Assembly: GCA_963971225.1 (NCBI GenBank)
Contig: OZ020270.1
Location: 66,222,932-66,286,931 of the forward strand
Direction: 5' to 3'
DNA from: Melieria omissa
Taxonomy: Eukaryota > Arthropoda > Insecta > Diptera > Ulidiidae
Length of the DNA stretch: 64,000 bases
Positions 10,060 through 20,696 of this stretch are shown here, piece by piece. The position numbers were made by a program, and so were the translations under genes. A model generated the notes under the pieces. The model saw nothing but the letters and a program-made list of their open reading frames with translations. It was not told where the DNA came from and searched no databases. The stretch's first letter is position 1, and each line of letters opens with the position of its first letter.

Positions 10060-11207
10060 ATGGCAGACTCAAAAGAAATCCCACAGGGAAGAGGTGTCTT
10101 TCGTCCGCCTACGGTGGCTGAGAAAGATATGACTTTTACGGTGCAGGGAGTCGGATCCCCAGTACCGGCGGTAGGTGGTGAGTGAGAAGACCACCTGGCG
10201 TCGAGATCAAGCAACTTCTCAGATTGTGAGGTCTGCGTACCGGCGCTGCCACCGACGATGAGGCTACCACCCTATCACAGGGTGGCAGCATCGATACACT
10301 GGACCCTGATCTCGAAGCCACCTTGCTGGGTAACCCTCCGAAGGAGACGAATGCTGCGGGGAGAACCGCTAAGCAGAAAGCCCGCAAGGCTTACAAATGT
10401 TCAGCTCAATATCTCCGCAAAATGACTTTGGTGGAACCGTCGTCCTTGACCAACAGGGACAAGGTTCTCATCAAGAAACACCGAAAGATTGTTGCAAAGT
10501 TCGAGAGGAAAACGGCAAGAGTTGGACCGGCGGAGCCAGGGAAACCTGAGGCCCCAACTAGCTCTAAGGCAACTCCCGCCGCGGGGGGGAATGCGACGGC
10601 AGTCCACGCTGCAGCCAACAAGCCACCTGGTGGCAAGGCCGCTAAGGACCCAGCTGGAGCAGTTCTCGCCGTTGACGGCAATACAGCAGCAGCCACTGGA
10701 AATACTGCGGCTGCTGCCGTTCAAGCTGCCAAAAGGGCAAAGAAGCCGACCATCACCGGGGACGGTACCTCAGAAGCAGCCACGTCTACCTCTAAGGCTG
10801 ACAAAGCTGCCAAGAGGGCCACATCTGGCGAAGAGACTCAGAAAAAGGCGAAAAAACCAAAGACTTACCAGTCTACCAGTTTTCCGTCCCTAATGAGTTG
10901 CAAGCAGCCGTTATTGACCGGAACGATCCCGATGAGAAAATGTCGGCCGCCAACTGGCTGCTTGTCGAAGATTCTAGATGCCATAGTTCGGGCTGATGGA
11001 GAAGAGACCATCTTCGACGGAGTGGGCTGGCAGAGAGGCGTCAAGGTCATCGGCTGCGGTAACACGAAATCTCCGGATTTCATCCGTTCCGCAATCGGTG
11101 GCCTGGGCAAACTTTGGCCGGGCGCCAAGTTAGAGGTCGTCTCCCGATCACTCCTCTCTTTGAGGTTTATAGTCTCAGTGGGTTCCGCCCCCGTCGCCGG
11201 AGGCTGA
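10060..11207 (+). pseudogene. LOA-like ORF1, frameshifted
   Basis: A start at ATG 10060 (MADSKEIPQGRG) runs 41 codons to a stop. Conserved sequence resumes in another frame near 10250 (DDEATTLSQGG) and continues in the long frame from 10323. The middle is Ala/Lys/Pro-rich low complexity. Near 10865 the frame changes again: NELQAAVIDRNDPDEKMSAA reads in a different frame from ILDAIVRADGEETIFDGVGW. The last part resembles the ORF1 globular domain of related elements. At least three frame breaks; nonfunctional. Confidence 0.7.
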
Positions 11208-11439
11208 ATCCATCCTGAAGGTTATAGGCGTGCAAAACAAGGAACTGGCGGTCCAGAGTTTGAGAGTGTTGACGAATGCGAACAGCAAAAATGGCGTGGG
11301 AAATAATTTGACGATCGCTATTGATCGTCTATCATACACTCACCTCATTCAACGCTCGGGCGTCATCAAGTTCGGATTAGGTTCCATCAAAGCGCGTTTT
11401 CCGGGTTACCGTGAGCAAGCCACAGAAGGAACAACTACG

Positions 11440-11995
11440 AGTGGTGCAAATTAACTTGCATTACTCCAAATCAGCAACCCACGACTTGATAAGGTTCATG
11501 GAGGAGGAGGATATCGATGTGGCCCTGATTTAGGAACCGTGGATTGTAAGATTCAAAATTTCGGGATGGGGTCAAGTCGATATAAATCATATCAACCCTC
11601 AACCGAAGATAGGTTACGAGCCTGTATAGTAGTTAAGAATAATATTAATTTATTTCTTCTCTCCTAATACAGCAATGGAGACTTATCGGCGGGTATAATT
11701 GAACGAAGAGGAGTGCATAGCCTGATTCTGGCGTCAGCGTGCCTGCCGTACGAGGAGCTGGCCCCACCATCCCAGACGGTCCGAGACCTGGTCGGCTTCG
11801 CCAGCACGAAACGGCACGCGTTGGTGTTGGGCTGCGACGTCAACGGCCATACATGCGAGGGGTGAGATTTTTCAATTTATTCTTTCCACTTCTTTATCTA
11901 TCTGTAATGAGCGCAACACGCCCTCCTTTCACAATAGGGTCAGGGAGGAAGTTACTGATTTAACCTTGCTTTCTGAGCCAAACGGCGTTAGGGTT
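11440..11995 (+). pseudogene. LOA-like endonuclease, degenerate
   Basis: Recognisable pieces in order: QINLHYSKSATHDLIRFMEE, a stop then EPW (catalytic E), LILASACLPYEE, LGCDVNGHT, then NRVREEVTDLTLLSE and VDNWKVLDGCQF. Roughly sixty residues between the GCDVNGH and NRVREE blocks are largely missing. Several stops interrupt it. Confidence 0.75.
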
Positions 11996-13964
11996 GACAA
12001 CTGGAAAGTATTGGACGGCTGTCAATTTTGACGTGGTTTGCAAACTACCACCTCTGAACCCAAGGAGGGCACACTGGAAGAAATTCGTGACTATCGTTCG
12101 TTCAAGACTGTGGCCGAAACGTTTCGCCCCAGTCACAGGCAAGCGCGCGATTGAGAACTCGGTTGCACTCCTAACGGGCACTCTGAACGCTGCCTTTAAG
12201 TCTTCCTGTACGGTAAGTCGAGTCAAGAGGAAGCGGAGCGGCAGCTGGTGGAATCCTGAGCTTCGACTACTACTTCAGGAGACAAGGCGACTGTTCAATA
12301 GGGCAAAATTAAGTGGGGAGGAAAGGGACTGCAATGGAACTGGGCGTACCGATCCAGTTTCAACGCCTTCTATTTGCAAAGCCAAAAGAGAATCGTGGAG
12401 AGCCTTCTGCGAATCCATAGACTGTGTCAATGAGGCGTCCAGGCTAAGGAAAGTTCTGTCTAAGCAGCATTGCGCTCTTAGCTGCATCCCCAAGCCGGAC
12501 GGATCATGGACGGAGTCCAGTGAAGATTCGATCGTGACTCTAATGGAGGCATACTTTCTCCAGTGTCATGTTCCTACTGACTCGGATAATCTTTCAGAGC
12601 AACTTGGAACAACTACACCACCGGAAGCTGTAGCCACAATAGTTGACAAAGATAAGGTCGAATGGGCCATAAGGTCGTTTGACCCCTTCAAGTCCGCAGG
12701 GCCTGACGGTATCATTCCAGCAATGCTACAACAGGGCGGAGATTGTATTCTGCAACCCCTAGTAAACATCTTTAAGGGATGCTTATTAGGGAATGTAGTG
12801 CCAAAGTGGAGAGAGGTCAAAGTAGTGTACCAAAGGCAGGAAAACCCAGCCACACCACGGCTAAAGACTAGAGACCTATCAGCCTCTCCTCATTCTTATT
12901 GAAAACGCTGGTGAGGCTGCTGGATAGATATATAAGAGACAACCGGGGACTGGCTTCTGAGCTCTGCAATGCACAACATGCCTATCTCCAGGGGAGGTCA
13001 GTAGACAGTGCACTGCACAGGGTAGTTGCCCCCATAGAAAATTCGTTGGCCTTAAAGAAATACACAATGGCTGCTTTCCTCGATATAGAGGGAGCTTTTA
13101 ACAATGTCACCATTGAGGCCATAACAGGAGCACTTCGTGCACCCAGTGTGGAAAGTTTCGTTGTCGATTGGGTTGTAACTATGCTGCAAGACAGGATAAT
13201 CAACTCAACGATAGGACCGGCTTCCATCAGAAGGAGAGCCACAAGATGTACACCCCAAGGTGGAGTGCTATCCCCTCTTTTGTGGCTACTGGTAGTAGAT
13301 GAGATTCTAAAAGTCTTTCAGAGGAGACGCATTAGAATAGTGGCCTATGCGGACGACATCATGATACAAGGCAAATTTTGGCCAACTATCAGTGAGCTGA
13401 TTGAATCCTCATTGGCTGGCTTGTCAGCGTGGGCGAGAGACAACGGCCTCGGGATAAATCCCAAAAAGACCGAACTAGTCCTGTTCAACAAGAAAACGAA
13501 GATACAGTAATTTGCTCTTCCCTGTGTGGATGGGCATACCCTGAAGCTACCAAAAGAGGCCAAATATCTTGGCATTATTCTGGACTCAAAACTTTCGTGA
13601 AAGCGAAGCATTGAACAAAGAATTAAGAAAGAGATCAATGTATGCCTGCAGGGGAACCTTTGGTAAGAAATGGGAATTAAAACCGTATATCATCCATTGG
13701 ATGTATACTGCAATAATCAGACCCATCATTACCTATAATTCTCATGTATGGTGGCCAGCCATGGACAAAAAGAGCAACCGAAGCAATCTGGAGAAAGTGC
13801 AGGGACTTGCCACCTTGGCAATCACAGGGACGGCGAAAAGCGCTCCACGGATGGCTCTGGAAATGTTTCTGCACCCTTCCGCAGTGAACCTGTTCGTAAA
13901 GGCCAGCGCAGCAAAGACAATCCTCATGTTGAGGGAGTCTAACCAGCTGAAGTCAGGCAATTAA
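11994..13964 (+). pseudogene. LOA-like reverse transcriptase, frameshifted
   Basis: Segment 11994-12902 covers the linker and RT fingers (SWWNPELRLLLQETRRLFNR, SAGPDGIIPAML). Near 12845 the frame shifts into 12899-13510, which holds FLDIEGAFNN, TPQGGVLSPLLW and the catalytic VAYADDIMI (13341-13367). A second break near 13505 leads to 13569-13964 with the thumb (WELKPYIIHWMYTAIIRPI, ITYNSHVWWP). It copies element RNA at the nicked target. The YADD box is intact but frame breaks make the copy dead. The mariner insertion follows at 13999. Confidence 0.85.
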
Positions 13965-13998
13965 GGACATTCCAGCATTCTAAATGCTCTAATGACTA

Positions 13999-15290
13999 AC
14001 ACTTCGTTCAATAATGTGTGTGACTGACACATAGATGGCGGCACTAATACTAAATCAATATTTTTTTCGAAATTGTGAACCTTTTTAGGCTTACTGTCAA
14101 AATTATATGTCAATCCGACCATTGGTTTACAAGTTACAGTGCTTTAAGTGACACTACTTTTGAGTTTTCAAAAAAAATGAATTCAAAGCAATTCCGTGTG
14201 CTGATTTATCATCGTTTTTTAATGAAAAAAAATACTGTTCAATGCCAGGAATGGCTTGAAAAACATTATTCGGACTCTGCTCCATCAAAAAGAACCATTT
14301 GTTATTGGTATGCCGAATTCAAACGTGGTCGTACAGACACCGATGACATTCCATCTACTGGACGGCCAAATGACTCAGTTATTCCGGAAAACGTTGAAAA
14401 AACACTGAAAATCATTATGTCCGACCGTAAAGTGAAAGTGGGGGAGATTGCTGACATTCTAAAGATATCAGCAGGCAGTGTACACACCATAATACACGAA
14501 CATTTGGTTATGAAAAAGGTGTTTTCGAAATGGGTGCCGCGTTTGCTCACACCGGAGCAAAAACAACAACGAATCGATGATTCAAAGAGCTGTTTGGACA
14601 TGTTTACGCGCAACAAGTCGGAGTTTTCGCGTCGGTACTTCACAATGGATGAAACATGGATCCACCATTTCACTCCAGAGTCAAATCGGCAGTCTGCTGA
14701 GTGGCATGCAACCGGTGAAAGCCGCCCAAAGCGTCCAAAGGCACAAACATCGGCTGGCAAGGTTATGGCGTCAGTATTTTGGGATGTGCACGGAATAATA
14801 TTCATCGACTATCTTGAGAAAGGGAAAACAATCAATAGCGACTATTATATAGCGTTGTTGGAACGTTTAAAAGAAGAAATCGCGATTAAGCGGCCCCATA
14901 TGAAGAAGAAAAAAGTGTTGTTTCACCAAGACAATGCACCGTGTCACAAGTCGATGAAAACGATGGCAAAAATGCATGAATTGGGCTTCGAATTGCTTCC
15001 TCATCCCCCGTATTCTCCAGATCTGGCCCCCAGCGACTACTGGCTCTTCGCAGACCTCAAAAAGATGCTCCGTGGTAAGAGATTTGGCTCAAATGCTGAA
15101 GTAATCGCCGAAACTAACGCCTATTTTGAAGGCAAAGAAAAATCGTTCTACAAAGGCGGTATCGAAAGATTGGAAAAGCGTTGGAATGATTGTATCTCCC
15201 TAAAAGGGGACTATGTTGATGAATAAAAACGAATTTTGGCAAAAAAATGTGTTTTAATTAGTTAGTCACACACATTATTGAACGAAGTGT
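13999..15290 (+). mobile_element. full-length mariner, 1292 bp, apparently intact
   Basis: Terminal inverted repeats of about 26-27 bp begin ACACTTCGTTCAATAATGTG at 13999 and end with the matching complement at 15290. TA lies on both sides (13997-13998, 15291-15292). The 1.29-kb size is typical of complete mariners. It interrupts LOA-like element 2 and carries an uninterrupted transposase. Confidence 0.95.
14177..15226 (+). CDS. mariner transposase, intact, D,D34D
   Basis: Start chosen at ATG 14177, after an A-rich leader, giving 349 codons; an upstream in-frame ATG at 14075 would add 34 atypical residues. The N-terminal part holds the two helix-turn-helix units (YHRFLMKKNTVQC, RTICYWYAEFKRG; ISAGSVHTIIHEHL). 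The WVPRLL motif precedes the catalytic domain: TMDETWIHHF (first D), FHQDNAPCHKS (second D), and PPYSPDLAPSDYWLF (third D, exactly 34 residues after the second). The length matches the family's usual 345-350. It catalyses cut-and-paste movement into TA sites. No stop or frameshift is visible, so it could be active or only recently silenced. Confidence 0.95.
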   Translation: MNSKQFRVLIYHRFLMKKNTVQCQEWLEKHYSDSAPSKRTICYWYAEFKRGRTDTDDIPSTGRPNDSVIPENVEKTLKIIMSDRKVKVGEIADILKISAGSVHTIIHEHLVMKKVFSKWVPRLLTPEQKQQRIDDSKSCLDMFTRNKSEFSRRYFTMDETWIHHFTPESNRQSAEWHATGESRPKRPKAQTSAGKVMASVFWDVHGIIFIDYLEKGKTINSDYYIALLERLKEEIAIKRPHMKKKKVLFHQDNAPCHKSMKTMAKMHELGFELLPHPPYSPDLAPSDYWLFADLKKMLRGKRFGSNAEVIAETNAYFEGKEKSFYKGGIERLEKRWNDCISLKGDYVDE

Positions 15291-15299
15291 TAGCTCTAC

Positions 15300-16175
15300 T
15301 GGACAAGGTCTTCTAGATAAGGCCACTGATTTCTTGGAAAAGAGCAGCGCCTTCAAATGGAAGATCCCCATCGATTATCCCTCCAGGGACAACTGGTAAC
15401 AGCCCGAGGTGGAAGACTCTGTGGGAGTCTACTTTACCGACGGCTCGAAGACAGAGGATGGGACCGGCACGGGTGTCTTACAGACTACCAGACTTTTGCA
15501 GCGTCTTCCAGTCGGAGGTTTTTGCCATCATGAAAGCAGCGCAGCACATAAAAAACTCGGCACTTAGTGTGGCCGTAATTTGTGTTGATAGCCAAGCTGC
15601 TCTAAATGGAATTGAATTCACCTTAGTGAAATCAAAGGTAGTACTAGACTGTCGGAAAGCACTAGGTGGCATAAGACAGTGCAGGGTCGTCTGTGCTGGG
15701 TTCCCGGACATGGCAATATCGAAGGGAACGAGCAGGCGGACAAATAAGCCCGTGCGGGGCCAGCGAGTGAGGTGGTCAACACGGTGCTACCACCGATCTC
15801 TGCTAGCTAACGAGCTACAAATAGAGCTTGGACAACTAGGTGCGACTGCAGGACTGCACGTACCCTGTGGCCAGCGCTCAACGCAAGAAAAACTAAGAGC
15901 CTTCTGCTCCTCGACAAGCATGCTGTACGCATGGTCACGAGGGTAATCACAGATCACTGCGCCATTGGTGTCATGCTATGCAAATGGCGTTTGGCGATCG
16001 ACGATTTATGAAGAAGCTGCGGAGACGAGGATGCGGTAGAATCAGTCGAGCATCTGCTATGCCACTGCCCATCACTACAAGGACGACGGCTCCAGACTCT
16101 TGGGGCAAGGTTCTTTGACGGGCTCGAGGAAGTAGCAAAAGATCCCGTTTGGATCTACAGGGATCCAAACAGATA
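15300..16175 (+). pseudogene. LOA-like RNase H and Cys-His tail, degenerate
   Basis: Continues element 2 after the mariner. VYFTDGSKTEDGTGTGV (15425-15480) gives the first RNase H acid. After a frameshift, FQSEVFAIMKAAQHI, CVDSQAALNGIEF and a GFPDMAISKG block follow. Further on, read across stops, comes a tail with ESVEHLLCHCPSLQGRR. Several frame breaks; not functional. Confidence 0.75.
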
Positions 16176-16189
16176 AGGGAAGGACATCG

Positions 16190-16287
16190 GTTTCCGAAAA
16201 GTGAAGGGATTCACAATGGACCCAACAGGGTCTCCGAGTGGAAGTGCCTGACGCACACACCCCTTCCGTAACCTAACCTAACCTACC
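16190..16287 (+). other. 3' UTR module of LOA-like element 2
   Basis: Contains TTCACAATGGACCCAAC, then GGTCTCCGAGTGGAAG, and terminates in CCTAACCTAACCTA. The same arrangement recurs at 56980-57060 (plus) and 36489-36572 (minus), marking it as the conserved 3' end of this element family. Confidence 0.75.
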
Positions 16288-16911
16288 CGGTGGGCTATCG
16301 AGACCGCCCTTATCGATTCAAACTAATATCTAGTACGCAACAAATTATAAACACAAAGTCTTAGCCAACTTTTGGTATCGCCGTGTAGTGTGCCGTTAGG
16401 TATTGTTGCCAAAAATAACCTCTAATAAAATACATGTCGCACACTTTCCTATTGGACGAGCAGTTCCATGTGAGCACGCACACACACACAACAGTCACCG
16501 GCACTCTGCCAAACGAAATCACCGACCGTTCGGAATGCTGCTGGCCAGGCGACCAAGGCGCGCAGCCAATCCCTGTCAACCACTGGGAGAGTGCTAGGCG
16601 AGCGCTGATTGGTCAAGCGCGCTGCTGAGGGAGGAGATCGCGCAGACTTGCGCTGGTTGGCTGCCGCAGTGCGAACCAGCGCGCACTGCTGCCGAATGTA
16701 CACTGGTACACTGCGAAGAGTGCGCAGCTAATACGAAAAATGAAAATGATAGCATTAAAGTAAGCGACCACATTGCAACCCAGCGAAATACAACGTCGCA
16801 CACAGCCAGCATATACTTATATTTTTAAAGATTAATTAGAAAACATTATAGGTATAATAGTAGAAAGCACTTCCTAGTACCGGGTTAAAATTGTTCGAAT
16901 TAGTTTTTTTG
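16288..16911. other. spacer with a GC-rich centre
   Basis: No recognised gene. 16480-16720 is GC-richer than its flanks and open in several frames, but no domain is visible. It could be an unclassified repeat. Confidence 0.35.
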
Positions 16912-17571
16912 CAGGGACCAAAAATAACTGTTATTTTACAATTTTCAAATCAAAAAGGCATAACGAAAAAAATTGTCGGTGGACTTTTTCAAATATACCA
17001 TTATGATCGTAATGGTCTCAGCTTCACGAATATTAAACGCCTTTTAAATTTTAGACTTTTACTATAAAAGTTAAAATTAACTGTTATTTTGTGCCTTTTA
17101 TTATTTCAGGCAAAAATAACTGTTATTTTTTACTTTTATTTTATCGGTCAAAAATAACAGTTATTTTGTGACTTTTATTTTTTCGGTCAAATATATCAGG
17201 CAATTTGAATTTTTTCAAAGGCCGTTTGACCGACTAAAAAACTATTGATACCATTTTTTTTGTTGCACAAGTATTATAGCTCAGAATGTGCGGTCTGTTG
17301 AGACGAAAAAAATTGTATCAATAGTTTTTTAGTCGGTCAAACGGCCTTTGAAAAAATTCAAATTGCCTGATATATTTGATCGAAAAAATAAAAGTCACAA
17401 AATAACTGTTATTTTTGACCGATAAAATAAAAGTAAAAAATAACAGTTATTTTTGCCTGAACTAATAAAAGGCACAAAATAACTTTTATTTTTGTCGGTA
17501 AAAATAAAAGTTAAAAGGTAACAGTTAAAAGCTGACTTTTTTGATAAAAACCATAACCGGTACGGTCCCTG
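16912..17571. mobile_element. 660-bp hairpin MITE, hAT-like ends
   Basis: Ends are CAGGGACC at 16912 and GGTCCCTG ending at 17571. Imperfect 8-bp duplications (TTTTTTTG and GTTTTGTG, 6 of 8 match) flank it, as expected for a hAT-type insertion. Inside, arms of about 200 bp (17060-17260 and 17305-17500) are near-perfect complements around a 45-base loop. The arms repeat AAAATAACAGTTATTTT-type palindromes. No coding capacity. Confidence 0.75.
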
Positions 17572-18440
17572 GTTTTGTGTGTGAAAAGCGTAAACGTGAT
17601 TTTTTACTACGATTAAGACCAAAATTTTTCATAAAAACATGTATTAAGTTGTATAATGCTCGATTTCTAAAAGTATCGGTACTCGATGTTTTTTTTCTAT
17701 CGTTACCAGCAATTTTTGTGTTTTTTGGGGTGAAGGGGGAGAGACGGGTGTTCTACGCACGCGATTAGGTGCATCTGCGATATGAAGTGATCCTAATTCC
17801 GTGGTATCTATAAATCACGATTTTATTGTATTTCATCAACAAAAACCATTTTGTGAAGTTAAAAAATAGAAAAAAAACCATTGTTTATTAAACAGCATAT
17901 TTGCACTAAACAATAAATGTTTAAAGTCTTAAGAAATCTTTGCTTAGGCCTACATTACATTTTGTTTAGAAAACAATCATAAGTGCTCTATCAACCCCAC
18001 TTTTCAGATAAATGATTAAAACACTTGTCATGAAGAACTTAACATGAAATTGAGAAAATTTTGACGAATTCTTGGAAAATAAGTTTCTTAATAAGGGCTC
18101 ACATTACTTTCCGCATTAAACTTCGCCTGCCAGGATAGCACGGAATTGGGGACTAGCACGCAATTAGACGCATTTAATCTTGCCCCTTTTCAATTTTATT
18201 TAAATTGTTGTGTAGTGTAATTGCTTCCAAAACTAGTAGATATTCTATTCGACTAAAGAATCGATGCTCGAGTCTTAAATATCAGCACTCAATTTTCAAA
18301 AGTAATATTACTCGGTTCTTAAAAACGTCGATACTTCATTTCCAGCCGTATCAACGCCAAATTCTGGTAATTATAATTTATCGATTCTAAAAGTGACGAT
18401 ACTCGATGCCTTTAATACTAGCTTATTAAATCTGTTGATA
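17572..18440. repeat. AT-rich stretch with decayed ~23-28-bp minisatellite
   Basis: Between about 17640 and 18420, variants of TCGATACTCGATTCTTAAAA recur at irregular spacing (clearest at 18240-18420), with another at 18966-18990. No gene was seen in the rest. Confidence 0.45.
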
Positions 18441-18461
18441 ATCTTTTCTTGGCACGATAAC

Positions 18462-18835
18462 AATAACGGCAACGAGTGAGCCGATGAATTTGGCCGACGC
18501 GGTTCCTTTCATGATAAGGATGGGGTGCTGACGGTTCATGTCCCACTGGGTTCAACTAAGAGCGAAGTCTGTAAGGACTGCTTCGCTAGGGTCAACACTG
18601 GGTGGTAGAAGATGGAACCCTGCAAACGATTACTTTGGCCAACATACAACAAAATCAGGACCGCGGAGGTCTTAAACAAGGGCCGTTGGGATGTGATAAG
18701 ACTAACGGGGTCATCACGGGCCCATTGGGTAGCATGTAGCTAAAATGGGTATCATTTTTACTATCAGCTGCCACAGTTGTGAAAACCCGAATGAGAAAAC
18801 CGTTCAGAAAACTTTTGAGGATAAGTCTCAGACAG
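18462..18835 (+). pseudogene. relic of LOA-like RNase H tail (element 4 family)
   Basis: Read through stops and frame changes, the translation parallels the RNase H tail of the element at 61480-64000: NE.ADEFGRRGSF, VPLGSTKSEVCKDCFA, RVNTGW, LNKGRWDVIRLTGVITG, then CHSCENPNEKTVQ matching a C-x2-C finger. It is strongly decayed and isolated, so it is old. Confidence 0.75.
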
Positions 18836-19079
18836 ATGTCATAGTCCAGAAAACTATACACAAGCGTACCATATAGCACCTAGCGGGAATAATGGTAACA
18901 CAAAGGCGCCCTCGCACTTATTGGATGTAGGAACATCACCACTGGAGCCAATCAACCGTTTCTCGAAAGAATCAACATTCGATTCTCAAAAGTACTGTAA
19001 AGATGTTTTCGCCCATTGAGAGTACACCATTCGTCATGGTGTGCTGGGTGAAGATAACTTTTCGGTGTATATTCTTTGG
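18836..19079. other. unassigned spacer after the LOA relic
   Basis: May include the decayed 3' end of the relic; nothing else recognised. Confidence 0.3.
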
Positions 19080-19860
19080 CAGTGGTTGCGTTTGTTGGTG
19101 GGTGGGGCACGTCGCCCGGCCTGGCTATGCGCTCATTAAGCCGCGCCGACTGGCTGGGCGTGCACCGCGGCACTCGTTTCAGATTGACAGTGGCAACGCC
19201 GCCATTAGAGTGACCTTATTTCGGTTGTGTAGCTTGCTTGCAGACAGTTAACGGCGCCACTTTTGATTATTTCGAGCGTTGCATGGCTATTTTTGTATTT
19301 CGGCTATACATCGCGTAGATTGACGCAAAGGCGAGTGCGTGCGGCTAAGGTGTTTAAGTGCGACGACTCGGTACGAGACGTAATGCAGCGAAATGCGACG
19401 ACTACGACTGAAGTTTCGTTAAATTGAAATCAAGTGAAAATAAATGGGAACTGATGAAGTGATAAACACTAGCGAATTTAATTCTATTGTGCGCAAACTG
19501 ATAATTGAAAATGCCAATTATTCGCTTGAAAGCAAAGGGCGTGAATTTCACAGTCGTAATAGCATTATAAATAGCCACTTTAAGATTTAAAAAATTATTA
19601 TCATTGTAAAAAAAGAGAAAAAATTGAAAATTACAAGATTCGCAAAATGGAATATTTAATGTGAATAAAAATACGATGAAAGTGATAGCAATTAGTGGCA
19701 ATTGAAACCTATTTAAGTAGCAATGGATAAATAGGTGAATTACAAAACAAAGAAGAGAAAAGATTAAATACACTAAAAACAGTAACGTGATGTAAATAAC
19801 ACTAGCTACGAGGTGTTCATACAAAGTGAATATATGTATATTTTGTACAGTGGAGCACAC
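19080..19860 (+). promoter_or_regulatory. possible host promoter and 5' UTR (weak)
   Basis: A GC-richer block at 19080-19260 gives way to about 450 bp of A-rich plus-strand sequence full of GTGAAA/AAGTGA-type words and lacking any transposon signature. This texture is common in long fly 5' UTRs. An initiator-like GACAGTTA lies near 19243, and a donor-like AGGTGAAT near 19733. No coding exon is visible nearby and no TATA box was found. It could equally be an unrecognised repeat. Confidence 0.25.
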
Positions 19861-20073
19861 ATGATTTTATTTCGGGGGGAGGGGTGGTAGGGGGCGGCGG
19901 TTTGCGTACAACTTCTCTTCAACTTCAGCCCAATTCCATTTGAAAACCCACATTTTTCACCAGAAGTTTTTTGTGTTGGGCGGGTTTAAAGCCCCCTTGC
20001 GCCACTGATAATGGCAAAACACAAGAAGGATGGAATTATAAATAACGAAAACTCGAAAGTCAGCTTAACACAT
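19861..20073. other. unassigned spacer before the TAATA array
   Basis: Contains a G-run (GGGGGGAGGGG) and no recognised feature. Confidence 0.4.
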
Positions 20074-20375
20074 GATAATATAATATAATATAATATAATA
20101 TAATATAATATAATATAATATAATATAATATAATATAATATAATATAATATAATATAATATAATATAATATAATATAATATAATATAATATAATATAATA
20201 TAATATAATATAATATAATATAATATAATATAATATAATATAATATAATATAATATAATATAATATAATATAATATAATATAATATAATATAATATAATA
20301 TAATATAATATAATATAATATAATATAATATAATATAATATAATATAATATAATATAATATAATATAATATAATA
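20074..20375. repeat. (TAATA)n array, ~60 copies
   Basis: About 300 bp of perfect TAATA pentamers. Open frames rich in I-L-Y across it are artefacts. No retrotransposon body could be recognised on either side. Confidence 0.97.
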
Positions 20376-20573
20376 AGGTCATTCAATTTTTCACCATGTC
20401 CACCAAACGACTGACTGTAGGGTATCGAAACTTTTTTTTTTAAATTGTGTAGCAGGTTAGGTGTAAAGACAACAACAGAAGAATACTTTTGAACAAATTG
20501 ATCATGTTGTTCAAGAACATCAACAAAAATTTAGGTGTTTTACAATTATAAGGTCAACTATGATTTCATATGT
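20376..20573. other. short spacer
   Basis: No feature recognised between the TAATA array and the hAT-like element. Confidence 0.5.
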
Positions 20574-20696
20574 AATTTAACCAGTGGCGTCCCCAGGCTT
20601 TCGGGAAGGGGGGGATATGCAAAAAATCCAGTTTAACGCCATTTTTACACATTCATCTTTGCGTATTATTTTTAAAACATGTTGAATAAAATTGTA

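Larger units (their letters stand above)
9995..16287 (+). mobile_element. LOA-like non-LTR retrotransposon 2, split by a mariner
   Basis: Plus-strand element with ORF1, endonuclease, reverse transcriptase, RNase H and a Cys-His tail in the LOA/I order. It ends in a 3' module closing with CCTAACCTAACCTA at about 16269-16285. A mariner sits inside ORF2 (13999-15290). All reading frames carry frameshifts or stops. The 5' boundary is approximate; no target duplication was identified. Confidence 0.8.

Noticed and set aside
11866..11938. A GT...AG intron in the LOA-like endonuclease
   Set aside because: Homologous endonuclease residues can be read just before the apparent acceptor, and splicing would not restore a proper domain; internal deletion explains it better.
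16269..16285. Telomeric DNA
   Set aside because: Only about three CCTAA units, always at the end of a retrotransposon 3' module, so part of the element and not a telomere.
19402..19860. A 152-residue hydrophobic minus-strand protein
   Set aside because: AT-rich DNA read antisense gives Phe/Leu/Ile-rich chance frames; no start context, domain or relatives apparent.
20060..20386. Open frames rich in Ile-Leu-Tyr
   Set aside because: Same artefact over the TAATA array.
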